A program made the position numbers and the translations under genes. Positions 42,515 through 51,350 of a stretch of DNA of 64,000 nt are shown here, piece by piece (the first letter of the stretch is position 1; every line of letters starts with the position of its first letter). The notes beneath the pieces were generated by a model, which searched no databases, was not told the DNA's origin, and was given only the letters and a program-made list of their open reading frames with translations. This stretch comes from Kitasatospora xanthocidica (GTDB lineage Bacteria > Actinomycetota > Actinomycetes > Streptomycetales > Streptomycetaceae): NCBI RefSeq assembly GCF_014656195.1, contig NZ_BNBY01000007.1, positions 324,511 to 388,510 of the forward strand. Direction: 5' to 3'.

Positions 42515-43126
42515 ATGACGACCGAGGCCACGACCGAGGCCACCGCCCCCAGCCCCCGGACGATCTGGGCCCGCCGCATCACCGACGGCGTCGAGCCGAA
42601 GAACGTGATCATCGCGCTGCTCCCGCTGCTGGGCGGCCTGCGCTACGGCTGGCAGGGCATCGGCTGGGCGGCCTTCGCGGCCCTGTTCGCGGCCGTCGTC
42701 CCGACCCTGTTCATCCGGCGCGGCATGCGCAAGGGCACGGTGGAGGACCGTCACGTCGGCCACCGGCAGCGCCGGCTGACCGTCCTCCCCTTCATCATGG
42801 GCTCGGTGCTGCTCAGCTTCGCCGTGATGATCCGGCTGGACGCCCCGGCCGACCTGACCGCCCTGGTGCTGGCGATGTTCGCCTCGCTGATCCCGATCCT
42901 GGTGATCACCGTCTGGTGGAAGGTCTCCGTGCACACCGCGGTGACCGCCGGCGCGGTGGTCTGCCTGGCCGTCGCGCTCGGGCCGCTCTGGCTGCTGCTC
43001 TCGCTGCTGGTCCCGCTCGTCGGGTGGTCCCGGGTGGTGCTGCGGGACCACACCGTCGCCCAGACGGTCGTCGGCACGGTGGTGGGCGCGCTCACGGCCG
43101 GGCTCACCTTCTGGGCCGCCCGGTAG
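42515..43126 (+). CDS. PAP2-like integral membrane phosphatase-family protein
   Basis: A 203-residue membrane protein with five to six helices. Segments HVGHRQRRLTVLPF, VSVHTAVTAGAVVCLAVALGP and VGWSRVVLRDHTVAQTVVGTVVGA follow the KxxxxxxRP, PSGH and SRxxxxxHxxxD layout of PAP2 phosphatases, although some residues differ (SVHT instead of PSGH). It would dephosphorylate lipid phosphates or be a catalytically altered paralogue. A 143-base spacer separates it from the hydratase gene. The ATG at 42515 has a GGAG upstream. Confidence 0.7.
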   Translation: MTTEATTEATAPSPRTIWARRITDGVEPKNVIIALLPLLGGLRYGWQGIGWAAFAALFAAVVPTLFIRRGMRKGTVEDRHVGHRQRRLTVLPFIMGSVLLSFAVMIRLDAPADLTALVLAMFASLIPILVITVWWKVSVHTAVTAGAVVCLAVALGPLWLLLSLLVPLVGWSRVVLRDHTVAQTVVGTVVGALTAGLTFWAAR

Positions 43127-43144
43127 CGCCGGTCGACCGGTAGC

Positions 43145-43168
43145 GCGGGACGGCGCAGGCCGTCCCGC
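43145..43168. terminator. 9-bp hairpin between convergent genes
   Basis: GCGGGACGG at 43145-43153 pairs with CCGTCCCGC at 43160-43168, loop six bases, in the 49-base spacer between convergent genes. Confidence 0.65.
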
Positions 43169-43175
43169 TCACCGC

Positions 43176-44402
43176 TCAGCGGATCGGCATCCCCGAGATC
43201 GCCCGGGCGATCACCAGTCGCTGGATCTCGCTGGTGCCCTCGAAGATCGAGTAGATCGCGCTGTCCCGGTGCATCCGCTCCACCGGGTACTCGCGGGTGA
43301 AGCCGTTGCCGCCCAGGATCTGCATCGCCTGCGCGGTCACGTACTTGGCGGTCTCGCCCGCGTACAGCTTGGACATCGAGCCCTCGGCCGCGGTGAACGG
43401 CTGGTTGGTGGCCGCCATCCAGGAGGCCCGCCACACCAGCAGCCGGGCCGCGTCGATCCGGGTCTTCATGTCGGCGAGCTGGAAGGCCACGCCCTGGTTG
43501 TCGATGATCGGACGGCCGAACTGCACCCGGGTCCTGGCGTAGTCCAGGGCCACCTCGTACGCGGCGCGGGCGATGCCGATCGCCTGGGCGCCGACGGCCG
43601 GGCGGGAGGCCTCGAAGGTGGCCATCGCCGCGTTGCCCCGGCCGCCCGGGCGCTTGACGCCCTCGCGGGCCCGGGCCAGCCGCTCGTCCAGCTTCTCCTT
43701 GCCGCCGAGCAGGCAGCTGCCGGGCACCCGGACTCCGTCCAGCACGACCTCGGCGGTGTGCGAGGCCCGGATGCCGTGCTTCTTGAACTTCTGGCCCTGG
43801 CTCAGCCCGGGCGTGCCCGGCGGGACGACGAAGGAGGCCTGGCCCTTGGCCCCGAGCCCGGGGTCGACGGTGGCGACCACGACGTGGACGGCGGCGATCC
43901 CGCCGTTGGTGGCCCAGGTCTTGGTGCCGTTGAGCACCCACTCGTCCTTGGCCTCGTCGTACACCGCCCGGGTGCGCAGCGCGGAGACGTCGGATCCGGC
44001 GTCCGGCTCGGAGGAGCAGAAGGCGGCCACCTTGAGGTCGTCCGGGGTGCCGAACATCTGCGGGGTCCAGGTGCCGATCTGCTCGTCGGTGCCGTTGGCG
44101 AGCACGGCGACGGCGGCCAGCGTGGTGCCGACGATGGACAGCCCGAGGCCCGCGTCACCCCAGAACAGCTCCTCCATGGCGATCGGGATGCCGACGCCGG
44201 AGGGGTCGAAGTACTGCTGGGCGTAGAAGTCCAGCGAGTAGATGCCCAGCTTGGCGGCCTCCTGGATGATCGGCCAGGGGGTCTCCTCGCGCTCGTCCCA
44301 CTCGGCCGCGGCCGGGCGCATCACGTCGGCGGCGAAGCCGTGCAGCCAGTCGCGTACGGCGAGCTGGTCCGCGCCCGGGTCCAGCGAGAACGTGCTGCTC
44401 AT
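43176..44402 (-). CDS. Acyl-CoA dehydrogenase
   Basis: A 408-residue FAD enzyme. Signatures: CSSEPDAGSDVSALRTRA and WVLNGTKTWATNGG in the middle domain, VALDYARTRVQFGRPIIDNQGVAFQLADM and MQILGGNGFTREYPVERMHRDS in the C-terminal domain; the catalytic base is in YSIFEGTSEIQRLVIARAI (Glu). It oxidises acyl-CoA to enoyl-CoA; chain length unknown. The upstream spacer carries a perfect palindrome next to the divergent TetR gene, so it is presumably acyl-CoA-responsive. Confidence 0.92.
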   Translation of the reverse strand: MSSTFSLDPGADQLAVRDWLHGFAADVMRPAAAEWDEREETPWPIIQEAAKLGIYSLDFYAQQYFDPSGVGIPIAMEELFWGDAGLGLSIVGTTLAAVAVLANGTDEQIGTWTPQMFGTPDDLKVAAFCSSEPDAGSDVSALRTRAVYDEAKDEWVLNGTKTWATNGGIAAVHVVVATVDPGLGAKGQASFVVPPGTPGLSQGQKFKKHGIRASHTAEVVLDGVRVPGSCLLGGKEKLDERLARAREGVKRPGGRGNAAMATFEASRPAVGAQAIGIARAAYEVALDYARTRVQFGRPIIDNQGVAFQLADMKTRIDAARLLVWRASWMAATNQPFTAAEGSMSKLYAGETAKYVTAQAMQILGGNGFTREYPVERMHRDSAIYSIFEGTSEIQRLVIARAISGMPIR

Positions 44403-44440
44403 GGGTGCTTGCCTCCGAAGACGTGTGCGGCCGACCGGGG

Positions 44441-44457
44441 TGTTACCTCGGGTAACA
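44441..44457. promoter_or_regulatory. Operator TGTTACCTCGGGTAACA for the acyl-CoA dehydrogenase/TetR pair
   Basis: Perfect 7-bp arms TGTTACC/GGTAACA around TCG. GGTAACC recurs at about 44479-44485, a possible half-site. It lies 38 bases upstream of the dehydrogenase start and 92 bases before the TetR ATG. Confidence 0.75.
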
Positions 44458-44548
44458 TCGTCGGAGTCTGCTACTGATTGGTAACCGGTGTCAACGCCCG
44501 CGACCGGCGCCGACGCCCCGTCAGACCCCCGACCCCGAGGAGCAGCGC

Positions 44549-45184
44549 ATGTCCCGAGAGCCCCGCCGCGAGCAGCTGCTCAACGCCGCCGACCGGGTCA
44601 TCCAGCGCGAAGGGCCCGGCGCCAGCATGAACGCCATCGCCGCCGAGGCCGGCATCACCAAGCCGATCCTCTACCGGCACTTCGGCGACCGGAACGGCCT
44701 GATCGGAGCCCTGACCGAGCGCCACACCAGCGGACTGCTGGCCGCCGTCCGGGCCGCCCTCGCCGAACCGCTGGAGCGCCGCGACCGGGTCGAGCACGTC
44801 CTGGACACCTACCTCGCCGGGATCGAGGCCCGCCCCCAGGTCTACCGGCTGCTCACCCACCCCGAACCCGGCGACCCCGGCGGCGCCGGCAACGCGCTCG
44901 CCCCGGCCCTCCGGCAGATCGCCGAGGAGATCACCCGGGCCGTCCAGAGCCAGGTCGACCTCGGCGCCGACCGCGACCTGCTCGCCGAGGCCTGGGGCCG
45001 GGGCATCACCGGCATGGTGCTGGCCGCCGGGGACTGGTGGCTGGAGAGCAGACCCTGCTCCCGCACCCGGATGGTGCAGGCGCTGGCCGACCTGCTCTGG
45101 GGCCGCCTGGCCGCCGCCGCCGACCTGCCCACCGCCGTCCTGCCCACCGCCCCGGTCGAGCCGCCGGCCCCGGCGGCCGGCTGA
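44549..45184 (+). CDS. TetR-family regulator of acyl-CoA dehydrogenase
   Basis: A 211-residue TetR protein with helix-turn-helix at residues 8-55 (EQLLNAADRVIQREGPGASMNAIAAEAGITKPILYRHFGDRNGLI) and a helical ligand domain with DLGADRDLLAEAWGRGITGMVLAAGDWWLE; its C-terminus is Pro/Ala-rich. Family members next to acyl-CoA dehydrogenases sense acyl-CoAs. It should bind the palindrome in the divergent spacer. ATG follows GAGGAGC. Confidence 0.88.
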   Translation: MSREPRREQLLNAADRVIQREGPGASMNAIAAEAGITKPILYRHFGDRNGLIGALTERHTSGLLAAVRAALAEPLERRDRVEHVLDTYLAGIEARPQVYRLLTHPEPGDPGGAGNALAPALRQIAEEITRAVQSQVDLGADRDLLAEAWGRGITGMVLAAGDWWLESRPCSRTRMVQALADLLWGRLAAAADLPTAVLPTAPVEPPAPAAG

Positions 45185-45187
45185 ACT

Positions 45188-45240
45188 CCCCTTCCGCGCA
45201 CGACCTTTCCGCGCACGCCCCTTCCGCTCACAGCCCTTGT
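45188..45240 (+). repeat. Three degenerate copies of CCTTCCGCGCACG
   Basis: The word recurs with changes at about 45190, 45206 and 45220, filling the spacer between the TetR and GH5 genes. Probably replication slippage. Confidence 0.5.
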
Positions 45241-45324
45241 CTGCACATGTGTGCACAACTCTTGTGCGGCGGACGGCGCCACGGGCATCATCGGGCCCCC
45301 ACCCCCCGCCGTGCGAGGTCCCCG

Positions 45325-46821
45325 ATGCGCCTGCGCCGAACCGCCGTCGCCCTGCTGCTCGCCGCCACCGTCCTCACCGCCGCCCCGGCCAGCCCGGCCA
45401 CAGCCACCACGGCCGCAGCCACGGACACCGACGCCACGGCCCGCGGCGGGCACCGGGACCGCTTCCCCACCGGCACCGCCACCGCCCCGGACGGCCGCAC
45501 CGCCCTCACCGACGCCCAGGGCCGCCGCCTCCAACTGCGCGGCTTCAACCTCGACAAGTACGCCGAGGCCACCGAGGCCGACCTGGCCTCCGTCGCCGCC
45601 CAGGGCTTCACGCTCGTCCGGCTGCCGGTCTCCTGGACCAGGCTGGAACCGCGACGCGGCACCCTCGACCCCACCGAACTGGGCCGGCTGCGGCGGCTCC
45701 TCGACCGGGCCGACCGCCTGGGCCTGCTCGTCCTGGTCGACTTCCACCAGGACGTCTACGGACCGCGGTTCGGCGGCGGCACCAACGGCATCCCGGTCTG
45801 GGCCACCCGGGACGACGGCCTGCCCTTCACCCCGGACCCGGACGACTGGTTCGCCGGCTACTTCCAGCCCGCCGTCCAGGCCGCGTTCCGCCACCTCTAC
45901 GACGACCCCGACCTGCGCGCCTGGCAGGCCGACTTCTACACCCGGCTCGCCCGCGAACTGCGCGGCCACCGCTCGCTGCTGGGCTACGACCTGTTCAACG
46001 AGCCGTTCGGCCCGGTGGACGGCGACCCGAGCGACCCGGCGGTGCTGGCCGCCGCCTCCGCCGCCCTGGAACAGGGCCGGCTCGCCGACATGTACCGCCG
46101 GCTGATCACCGCCGTCCGCCGCGCCGACACCCGTGCCTGGCTGTTCGTGGAACCGACGGTCCTGGTCGGCCAGGGCGTGCCGACCAGGCTGCCCGGCTTC
46201 ACCGACCCCCGCCCCGGCGCGCCCCGGCTCGGCTACGCACCGCACTTCTACTCCACCGCCGTCGAGAACGGCGCCGACTGGGACCCGGCCGACGGCTTCG
46301 TCGAGCGGTACACCGCCGCGATCACCGCCTACCCGGCCGCCCACCGCCTGCCGGTCCTGGTCGGCGAGTGGGGGCCGCCCGACTCCCGGACGCCCGGCAA
46401 CACCCAGCTGGTGCGCCGGCAGGTCGCCGCGATGGACGGCTTCGCCGAGGGCTGGACGCTCTGGTACTGGTGCCGGGGCACCGGCGGCTACTGCGCGCTC
46501 GACCCGGCCGGGCACCCGGCGCCCGGCGAGCAGCCCGCCTTCGGCCCGTACCCGGCCGCCGTCGCCGGCACCGACGTGCGCACCGAGGTCCGCGCGGACG
46601 GCACCGCCGCCGTCCGCTGGAGCGCCGACGGCACCGGGCGCGGCAGCGAACTCGTCCTGCCCCCGGCCGCGTTCCCGCACGGGGCGGGCGTCGCGGTCTC
46701 CCCCGCCGGCGCCCGGGTCGAGGTCGAGCAGCCGGCGGACGGGCGCGCCGGAACCGTACGGATCCGGCTCCCGCGCGCCCGCCCGGGCACCGCCGTGACG
46801 GTCACCCTCACCGCCCGGTGA
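45325..46821 (+). CDS. Secreted GH5 glycoside hydrolase (endoglycoceramidase-like)
   Basis: A 498-residue secreted enzyme. Signal peptide at about residues 1-27 (LLLAATVLTAAPASPATA). The TIM barrel of family GH5 shows RLPVSWTRLEPRRG, LVDFHQDVYGPRFGGG, catalytic acid Glu in YDLFNEPFGP and nucleophile Glu in VLVGEWGPPDS. The DFHQD and GFNLDKY features resemble the endoglycoceramidase-like subfamily that cleaves glycolipid or aryl glycosides. A C-terminal beta domain (about 420-498) follows. The ATG at 45325 gives a proper signal sequence. Confidence 0.85.
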   Translation: MRLRRTAVALLLAATVLTAAPASPATATTAAATDTDATARGGHRDRFPTGTATAPDGRTALTDAQGRRLQLRGFNLDKYAEATEADLASVAAQGFTLVRLPVSWTRLEPRRGTLDPTELGRLRRLLDRADRLGLLVLVDFHQDVYGPRFGGGTNGIPVWATRDDGLPFTPDPDDWFAGYFQPAVQAAFRHLYDDPDLRAWQADFYTRLARELRGHRSLLGYDLFNEPFGPVDGDPSDPAVLAAASAALEQGRLADMYRRLITAVRRADTRAWLFVEPTVLVGQGVPTRLPGFTDPRPGAPRLGYAPHFYSTAVENGADWDPADGFVERYTAAITAYPAAHRLPVLVGEWGPPDSRTPGNTQLVRRQVAAMDGFAEGWTLWYWCRGTGGYCALDPAGHPAPGEQPAFGPYPAAVAGTDVRTEVRADGTAAVRWSADGTGRGSELVLPPAAFPHGAGVAVSPAGARVEVEQPADGRAGTVRIRLPRARPGTAVTVTLTAR

Positions 46822-46884
46822 CATCCACCCCGGTGACACCGCACCGCGGCCGGGCCCACCGCGCCACCGGCGCCTACCGCCGTA

Positions 46885-48909
46885 CTACAGCAGGCCGCGG
46901 CGGGCCAGCAGCGGCCCGGTCTCCGGCGCCCGGCCGACCACCGCGCGGAAGGACTCCAGCGGGTCCCGGCTGAACCCGCGCGCCAGCAGCTCACGCCGGA
47001 ACACCTCGCCGCTCTCCCGCACCGGCCGCCCGTTGCCCTCGAACCACTGCACGGTGTCGGCGTCCAGCACCTCGGACCAGATGTAGGCGTAGTAGGCCGC
47101 GCTGTAGCCGCTGGCGAAGATGTGCTGGAAGTACGCCGTCCGGTAGCGCGGCGGGACGGCGTCCACCGCGATCCCGGCCGCCGCCAGCGCCCGCGCCTCG
47201 AACTCCTCGACGTCGGTGATCTCCTCGCCCCGCGGCACCGTGTGCCAGGCCCAGTCCAGCAGCGTGGCCGCCAGGTACTCCACCGTCCGGAAGCCCTGTC
47301 CGAAGCCCTCGGCCGCCGTGATCCGCTCGACCAGCTCCGGCGACAGCACCTCCCCGGTCCCGTGGTGGCGGGCGTAGTTGGCCAGCACCTCGGGCCGGAC
47401 CATCCACATCTCGTTGACCTGCGACGGGAACTCCACGAAGTCCCGCGGCACCGCGGTGCCCGAGAACAGCGGGTACCGCACCCGTGAGAACAGGCCGTGC
47501 AGCGCGTGCCCGAACTCGTGGAAGAGCGTGCGCACCTCGTCCCAGGACATCAGCACCGGCTCGCCGGGCGCCGCCCGCGGGATGTTGAGGTTGTTCAGCA
47601 CCACCGGCCGCTGCCCGGTCAGCTCGGACTGCTCGACCAGCGAGTCCATCCAGGCCCCGCCGCGCTTGGACGCCCGGGCGTGGAAGTCGCCGATGAACAG
47701 GCCCAGCGCGGTGCCGTCCTCCTCGAACACCTCGAAGACCCGCGCGTCCGGGTGGTGCGCCGTCAGGTCCGGCCGCTCGGTGAAGGACAGCCCGTACGCC
47801 AGGTTCGCCGCGAAGAACACACCGTCGCGCAGCACCCGCTCCAGCTCGAAGTAAGGGCGCAGCACCGCCGCGTCCACCTGGAAGGACTCCTGCCGGACCT
47901 TCTCCGAGTAGTACGCCCAGTCGTGCGCGGCGATCTCCTCGACCCCGTCCGCGGCCGCCACCCGGGCCAGCTCGGCGGCCTCCCGGCGGGCGTTGGCCAC
48001 GGCCGGCCCGACGAGGCGGGCCAGCAGGGCGGAGACCGCCTCGACCGTACCGGCCGTCTCGTCCGCCACCACGTACGCGGCGTGGCTCGGGTGCCCCAGC
48101 AGCTCGGCCCGCTCGGCGCGCAGCCCGGCCATCCGGATCGCGATCGGGCCGTTCTCCTCGATGCCCCGGCCGAGCGAGGCGGCGAGCAGCCGCTCGCGCA
48201 CCGAGCGGTCGGTGAGCTGGGCCAGCGCGGGCTGGCCGGAGGTGTTCTGCAGGCTCAGCACGTACCTGCCCTCGTGGCCGAGCACCCGGGCGTTCTCCGC
48301 GGCGCCGGCGATCGCGTCCTCGGACAGCCCGGCCAGCTCCGCCGCCGAGTCCAGGACCAGCGCGGAGGCCCGGTTCGCGGCGTTCACGTTCTGCTGGAAC
48401 GTGGTGCCCAGCGCGGCGAGGTCGGCGTTCAGCCCGCGCAGCCGGGCCTGCTCGGCCTCGCCCAGCCGGGCGCCGGAGCGCTCGAAGGCGCCGTACCGGC
48501 GCTCCAGCAGCCGCAGCGACTCCGGGTCCAGGCCGAGCCGATCGCGGGTGCGGTACAGCTCCTCGATCCGGGCGAACAGCGCGCGGTCCAGGTGGATCGC
48601 GTCGTGGTGGACGGCGAGCAGCGGACTCACCTTGGCCTCCACCTCGTCCAGCACGTCGGTGGTGTCCGAGGAGGACTGGTTGCGGAAGACGACGTCCACC
48701 CGGCGCAGCAGCTCCCCGGTGCGCTCCAGGGCCACCAGGGTGTTCTCGAAGGTCGGCGGGTTGCCGTCGGCGGTGATCGCCGCGATCTCGGCCAGCTGCT
48801 CGGCCATCCCGCGCTCGTACGCGGGCAGGTAGTGCTCCTCCCGGATCTCCGCGAAGGGGGGCAGCTCGTAGTCCAGCGTGCTGGGCCGGAAGAACGGGTT
48901 CTCGGTCAT
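46885..48909 (-). CDS. M3-family oligopeptidase (peptidyl-dipeptidase Dcp-like)
   Basis: A 674-residue zinc metallopeptidase. The zinc site is TLFHEFGHALHGLFS (HExxH), followed by SGTAVPRDFVEFPSQVNEMW, in which the third ligand Glu lies, then YEAYI-type C-terminal helices (HIFASGYSAAYYAYIWSEVL). Length and order match Dcp/oligopeptidase A. It is cytoplasmic, with no signal. ATG at 48907-48909 is preceded by minus-strand TATGGT about seven bases upstream and no ribosome-binding site, suggesting leaderless initiation. Confidence 0.92.
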   Translation of the reverse strand: MTENPFFRPSTLDYELPPFAEIREEHYLPAYERGMAEQLAEIAAITADGNPPTFENTLVALERTGELLRRVDVVFRNQSSSDTTDVLDEVEAKVSPLLAVHHDAIHLDRALFARIEELYRTRDRLGLDPESLRLLERRYGAFERSGARLGEAEQARLRGLNADLAALGTTFQQNVNAANRASALVLDSAAELAGLSEDAIAGAAENARVLGHEGRYVLSLQNTSGQPALAQLTDRSVRERLLAASLGRGIEENGPIAIRMAGLRAERAELLGHPSHAAYVVADETAGTVEAVSALLARLVGPAVANARREAAELARVAAADGVEEIAAHDWAYYSEKVRQESFQVDAAVLRPYFELERVLRDGVFFAANLAYGLSFTERPDLTAHHPDARVFEVFEEDGTALGLFIGDFHARASKRGGAWMDSLVEQSELTGQRPVVLNNLNIPRAAPGEPVLMSWDEVRTLFHEFGHALHGLFSRVRYPLFSGTAVPRDFVEFPSQVNEMWMVRPEVLANYARHHGTGEVLSPELVERITAAEGFGQGFRTVEYLAATLLDWAWHTVPRGEEITDVEEFEARALAAAGIAVDAVPPRYRTAYFQHIFASGYSAAYYAYIWSEVLDADTVQWFEGNGRPVRESGEVFRRELLARGFSRDPLESFRAVVGRAPETGPLLARRGLL

Positions 48910-49075
48910 TTCGCCGACCATACGCGGTGTCACCCGCCCTGCCTACGCGGCCCTCACCCGTTGTCGTACCCACCCGTTACCGTCAGCGCAGGAGGCCCGT
49001 CAGCCGCGGGCCGCGAGCCCGCACACCAGTGCCGTACCAGCACGCCCGACCGCGCGCCGGAGAGGAGCAGCCCCC

Positions 49076-50788
49076 GTGGCACCCAGGATCGCCCTCGCGC
49101 CCGACCCGCACGGCCCCGGCGGCCGGCTCCAGCCGCTCGACGACGCGGGCACCCCGCTCGGCCCGCCGGAGCCGGTCCCCGACCTCGCCGCCGCGGTCGC
49201 CGCCCGGGAGGCCGCCGACCGCCCCCGCTGGGTCTGGGCCGCCGCCGACTCCGGGTACGCCCCGCTGCTGCCCCGGCTGCCCGACCGGGTCGCCCGCTGC
49301 CACGACCTGCGGCTGGTCGAGGCGCTGCTGCTGGCGCACGAGGGCCGGTTCGGCGCGCCGCGCTCGCTCGGCGCGGCCTGGGCCCGGCTGCGCGGCCTGC
49401 CCGTCCCGGCGGACCTGCCCGAGCCCGGCCCGGCCGACGCCGACGACGGCCAGGACACCCTGTTCGCCCCCGACCGGCTGCAACTGCCGCCCGGCGCCGA
49501 CCCGCTGGCCGCCGTGGTCGCCGTCCACGCCGAGCAGCAGCGCCGGATCGCCGCCGTCGCCGACCCGGCCGCCCGGCAGCGCTTCCGGCTGCTGGTCGCC
49601 GCCGAGTCGGCCGGCGCCCTGGTGGCCGCCGAGATCGCCCAGGACGGCCTGCCCTGGCGCGCCGACGTCCACGACCGGCTGCTGACCGACCTGCTCGGCC
49701 CCCGCCCGAGCGTCCCCGGCACCCAGCCCCGGCTGCTCGCCGACCTCGCCGTCGAGCTCCAGCAGGCCCTCGGCGGCAAGCCGTTCAACCCCGACTCGCA
49801 CACCCAGGTGCTGCGCGCCTTCGCCGAGGCCGGCATCCAGCTCACCTCCACCCGCTCCTGGGAGCTCAAGGAGATCGACCACCCGGCGGCCCGGCTGCTG
49901 GTCCGCTACAAGGAGCTGGCCCGGATCCACGTCGCCCACGGCTGGGCCTGGCAGGACGCCTGGGCCCGCGGCGGCCGCTTCCGGCCCGAGTACGTGGTCG
50001 GCGGTGTGGTCTCCGGCCGCTGGGCCAGCCGCGGCGGCGGCGCCCTGCAGATCCCGCGCATCCTGCGCCGGGCCGTGGTCGCCGACCCGGGCTGGCTGCT
50101 GGTCGTCGCCGACGCCGCCCAGCTGGAGCCCCGGGTGCTCGCCGCGCTCTCCCAGGACGCCGGGCTGGCCCGCACCGCCGCCGGCGGCGACCTGTACGAG
50201 GCGCTCGCCGCCACCGCCTTCCAGGGCGACCGGGACAAGGCCAAGCTCGGCCTGCTCGGCGCCATGTACGGGCAGACCAGCGGCGACATCGGCCCGCTGC
50301 TGAACACCCTGCGCCGCCGCTACCCGGCCGCGATGGGCTACGTCGAGGCCGCCGCCCGCACCGGCGAGGACGGCGGTGTGGTCTCCTCCCGGCTCGGCCG
50401 GGTCTGCCCGCCGGCCTCCGCCGACTTCCTCGACCTCACCGAGGCCGACACCGCGGGCGAGGCCGGCGGCCGCACCGCCCGCGCCCGCGGCCGCTTCACC
50501 CGCAACTTCGTCATCCAGGCCAGCGCCGCCGACTGGGCCCTCGCCCTCCTCGCGGCGCTGCGCCGACGGCTCGCCGAGCTGCCGGCGGCCGGCCCGGAGG
50601 ACCGCCCGCACCTGGTGTTCTTCCAGCACGACGAGGTGCTGGTGCACACCCCGGCCAACCTCGCCGACCAGGTGGCCGCCGCCGTCGCCGAAGCCGCCGA
50701 CGAGGCCCGCCGGCTGGTGTTCGGCGACACCCCGGTGCGCTTCCCGCTCACCACGGCGGTGGTGGACTGCTACGCCGACGCCAAGTGA
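49076..50788 (+). CDS. Bifunctional 3'-5' exonuclease/DNA polymerase (PolA-like)
   Basis: A 570-residue family-A polymerase. The N-terminal domain is a divergent exonuclease-like region; the polymerase part holds the family A motifs: AGIQLTSTRSWELKEI, motif A LLVVADAAQLEPRVLAALSQD, motif B DKAKLGLLGAMYGQTSGDIG and motif C HLVFFQHDEVLVHTP. No 5'-3' exonuclease domain is present, so this is the shorter actinobacterial PolA relative. GTG 49076 follows GGAG; upstream in-frame sequence is unstructured noise. Confidence 0.85.
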   Translation: MAPRIALAPDPHGPGGRLQPLDDAGTPLGPPEPVPDLAAAVAAREAADRPRWVWAAADSGYAPLLPRLPDRVARCHDLRLVEALLLAHEGRFGAPRSLGAAWARLRGLPVPADLPEPGPADADDGQDTLFAPDRLQLPPGADPLAAVVAVHAEQQRRIAAVADPAARQRFRLLVAAESAGALVAAEIAQDGLPWRADVHDRLLTDLLGPRPSVPGTQPRLLADLAVELQQALGGKPFNPDSHTQVLRAFAEAGIQLTSTRSWELKEIDHPAARLLVRYKELARIHVAHGWAWQDAWARGGRFRPEYVVGGVVSGRWASRGGGALQIPRILRRAVVADPGWLLVVADAAQLEPRVLAALSQDAGLARTAAGGDLYEALAATAFQGDRDKAKLGLLGAMYGQTSGDIGPLLNTLRRRYPAAMGYVEAAARTGEDGGVVSSRLGRVCPPASADFLDLTEADTAGEAGGRTARARGRFTRNFVIQASAADWALALLAALRRRLAELPAAGPEDRPHLVFFQHDEVLVHTPANLADQVAAAVAEAADEARRLVFGDTPVRFPLTTAVVDCYADAK

Positions 50789-50809
50789 CCGGCCGGCCCG
50801 GGGCGGCCG

Positions 50810-51202
50810 CTACAGCTTCCGGAAGGAGCGCGCCTCCTCGGCCGCCGCGACCACCTCGGCCAGCCCCGCCCCGGTCGAGGCGGTGACGGCGGCGGCCACC
50901 GCGCCCTCCACGAACGGCGCGTCCACCAGCCGCACGCCCGGGCGCGGCTCGTCCTCCAGCACCGTGACGGCGGTGAGCACCGAGCTGCCGAGGTCCGGCA
51001 GCACGACCACGCCCGCCCCGCCGTCCGCCCGGGCGACCGCCCCGGCGATCAGCTCGTAGCTGGTCCCGAGCCCGCCGTCCTCCGTGCCGCCCGCGACCAC
51101 CACCCGCACGCCGTCCGAGGCCAGTTCGGCGAGCAGCTCGCGCAGCCCCTCCGCGAGCCGGGCGCTGTGCGAGACCAGGACGATGCCCACGTTTCCACTC
51201 AT
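50810..51202 (-). CDS. dhaM: DhaM, PTS phosphotransferase subunit of dihydroxyacetone kinase
   Basis: A 130-residue EIIA-Man-fold protein starting GIVLVSHSARLAEGLRELLAEL with the phosphohistidine in VSHS, and GVVVLPDLGSSVLTA downstream. It passes phosphate from PTS HPr to DhaL-ADP. It consists only of the EIIA domain; the HPr/EI-like extension of E. coli DhaM is absent. It is divergent from dhaK by 148 bases. Start ATG at 51200-51202. Confidence 0.9.
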   Translation of the reverse strand: MSGNVGIVLVSHSARLAEGLRELLAELASDGVRVVVAGGTEDGGLGTSYELIAGAVARADGGAGVVVLPDLGSSVLTAVTVLEDEPRPGVRLVDAPFVEGAVAAAVTASTGAGLAEVVAAAEEARSFRKL

Positions 51203-51350
51203 GCGGACGACCCTACGGTCCGATCCCACTGCTCCGGGAGAGTGACGGGAAACGCGCGTGTCGCAGCCCGTGCCCGCCACCCCCGTCTGGCGTAGCGTCG
51301 GGTCAACAGCGTTGACCGCCGTAGCGTCCTCACCAAGGGAGCGAAGAGCG

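Noticed and set aside
47497..50886. 1129-codon plus frame across the peptidase and polymerase genes
   Set aside because: Arg/Pro-rich shadow; the supported polymerase lies in a different frame.
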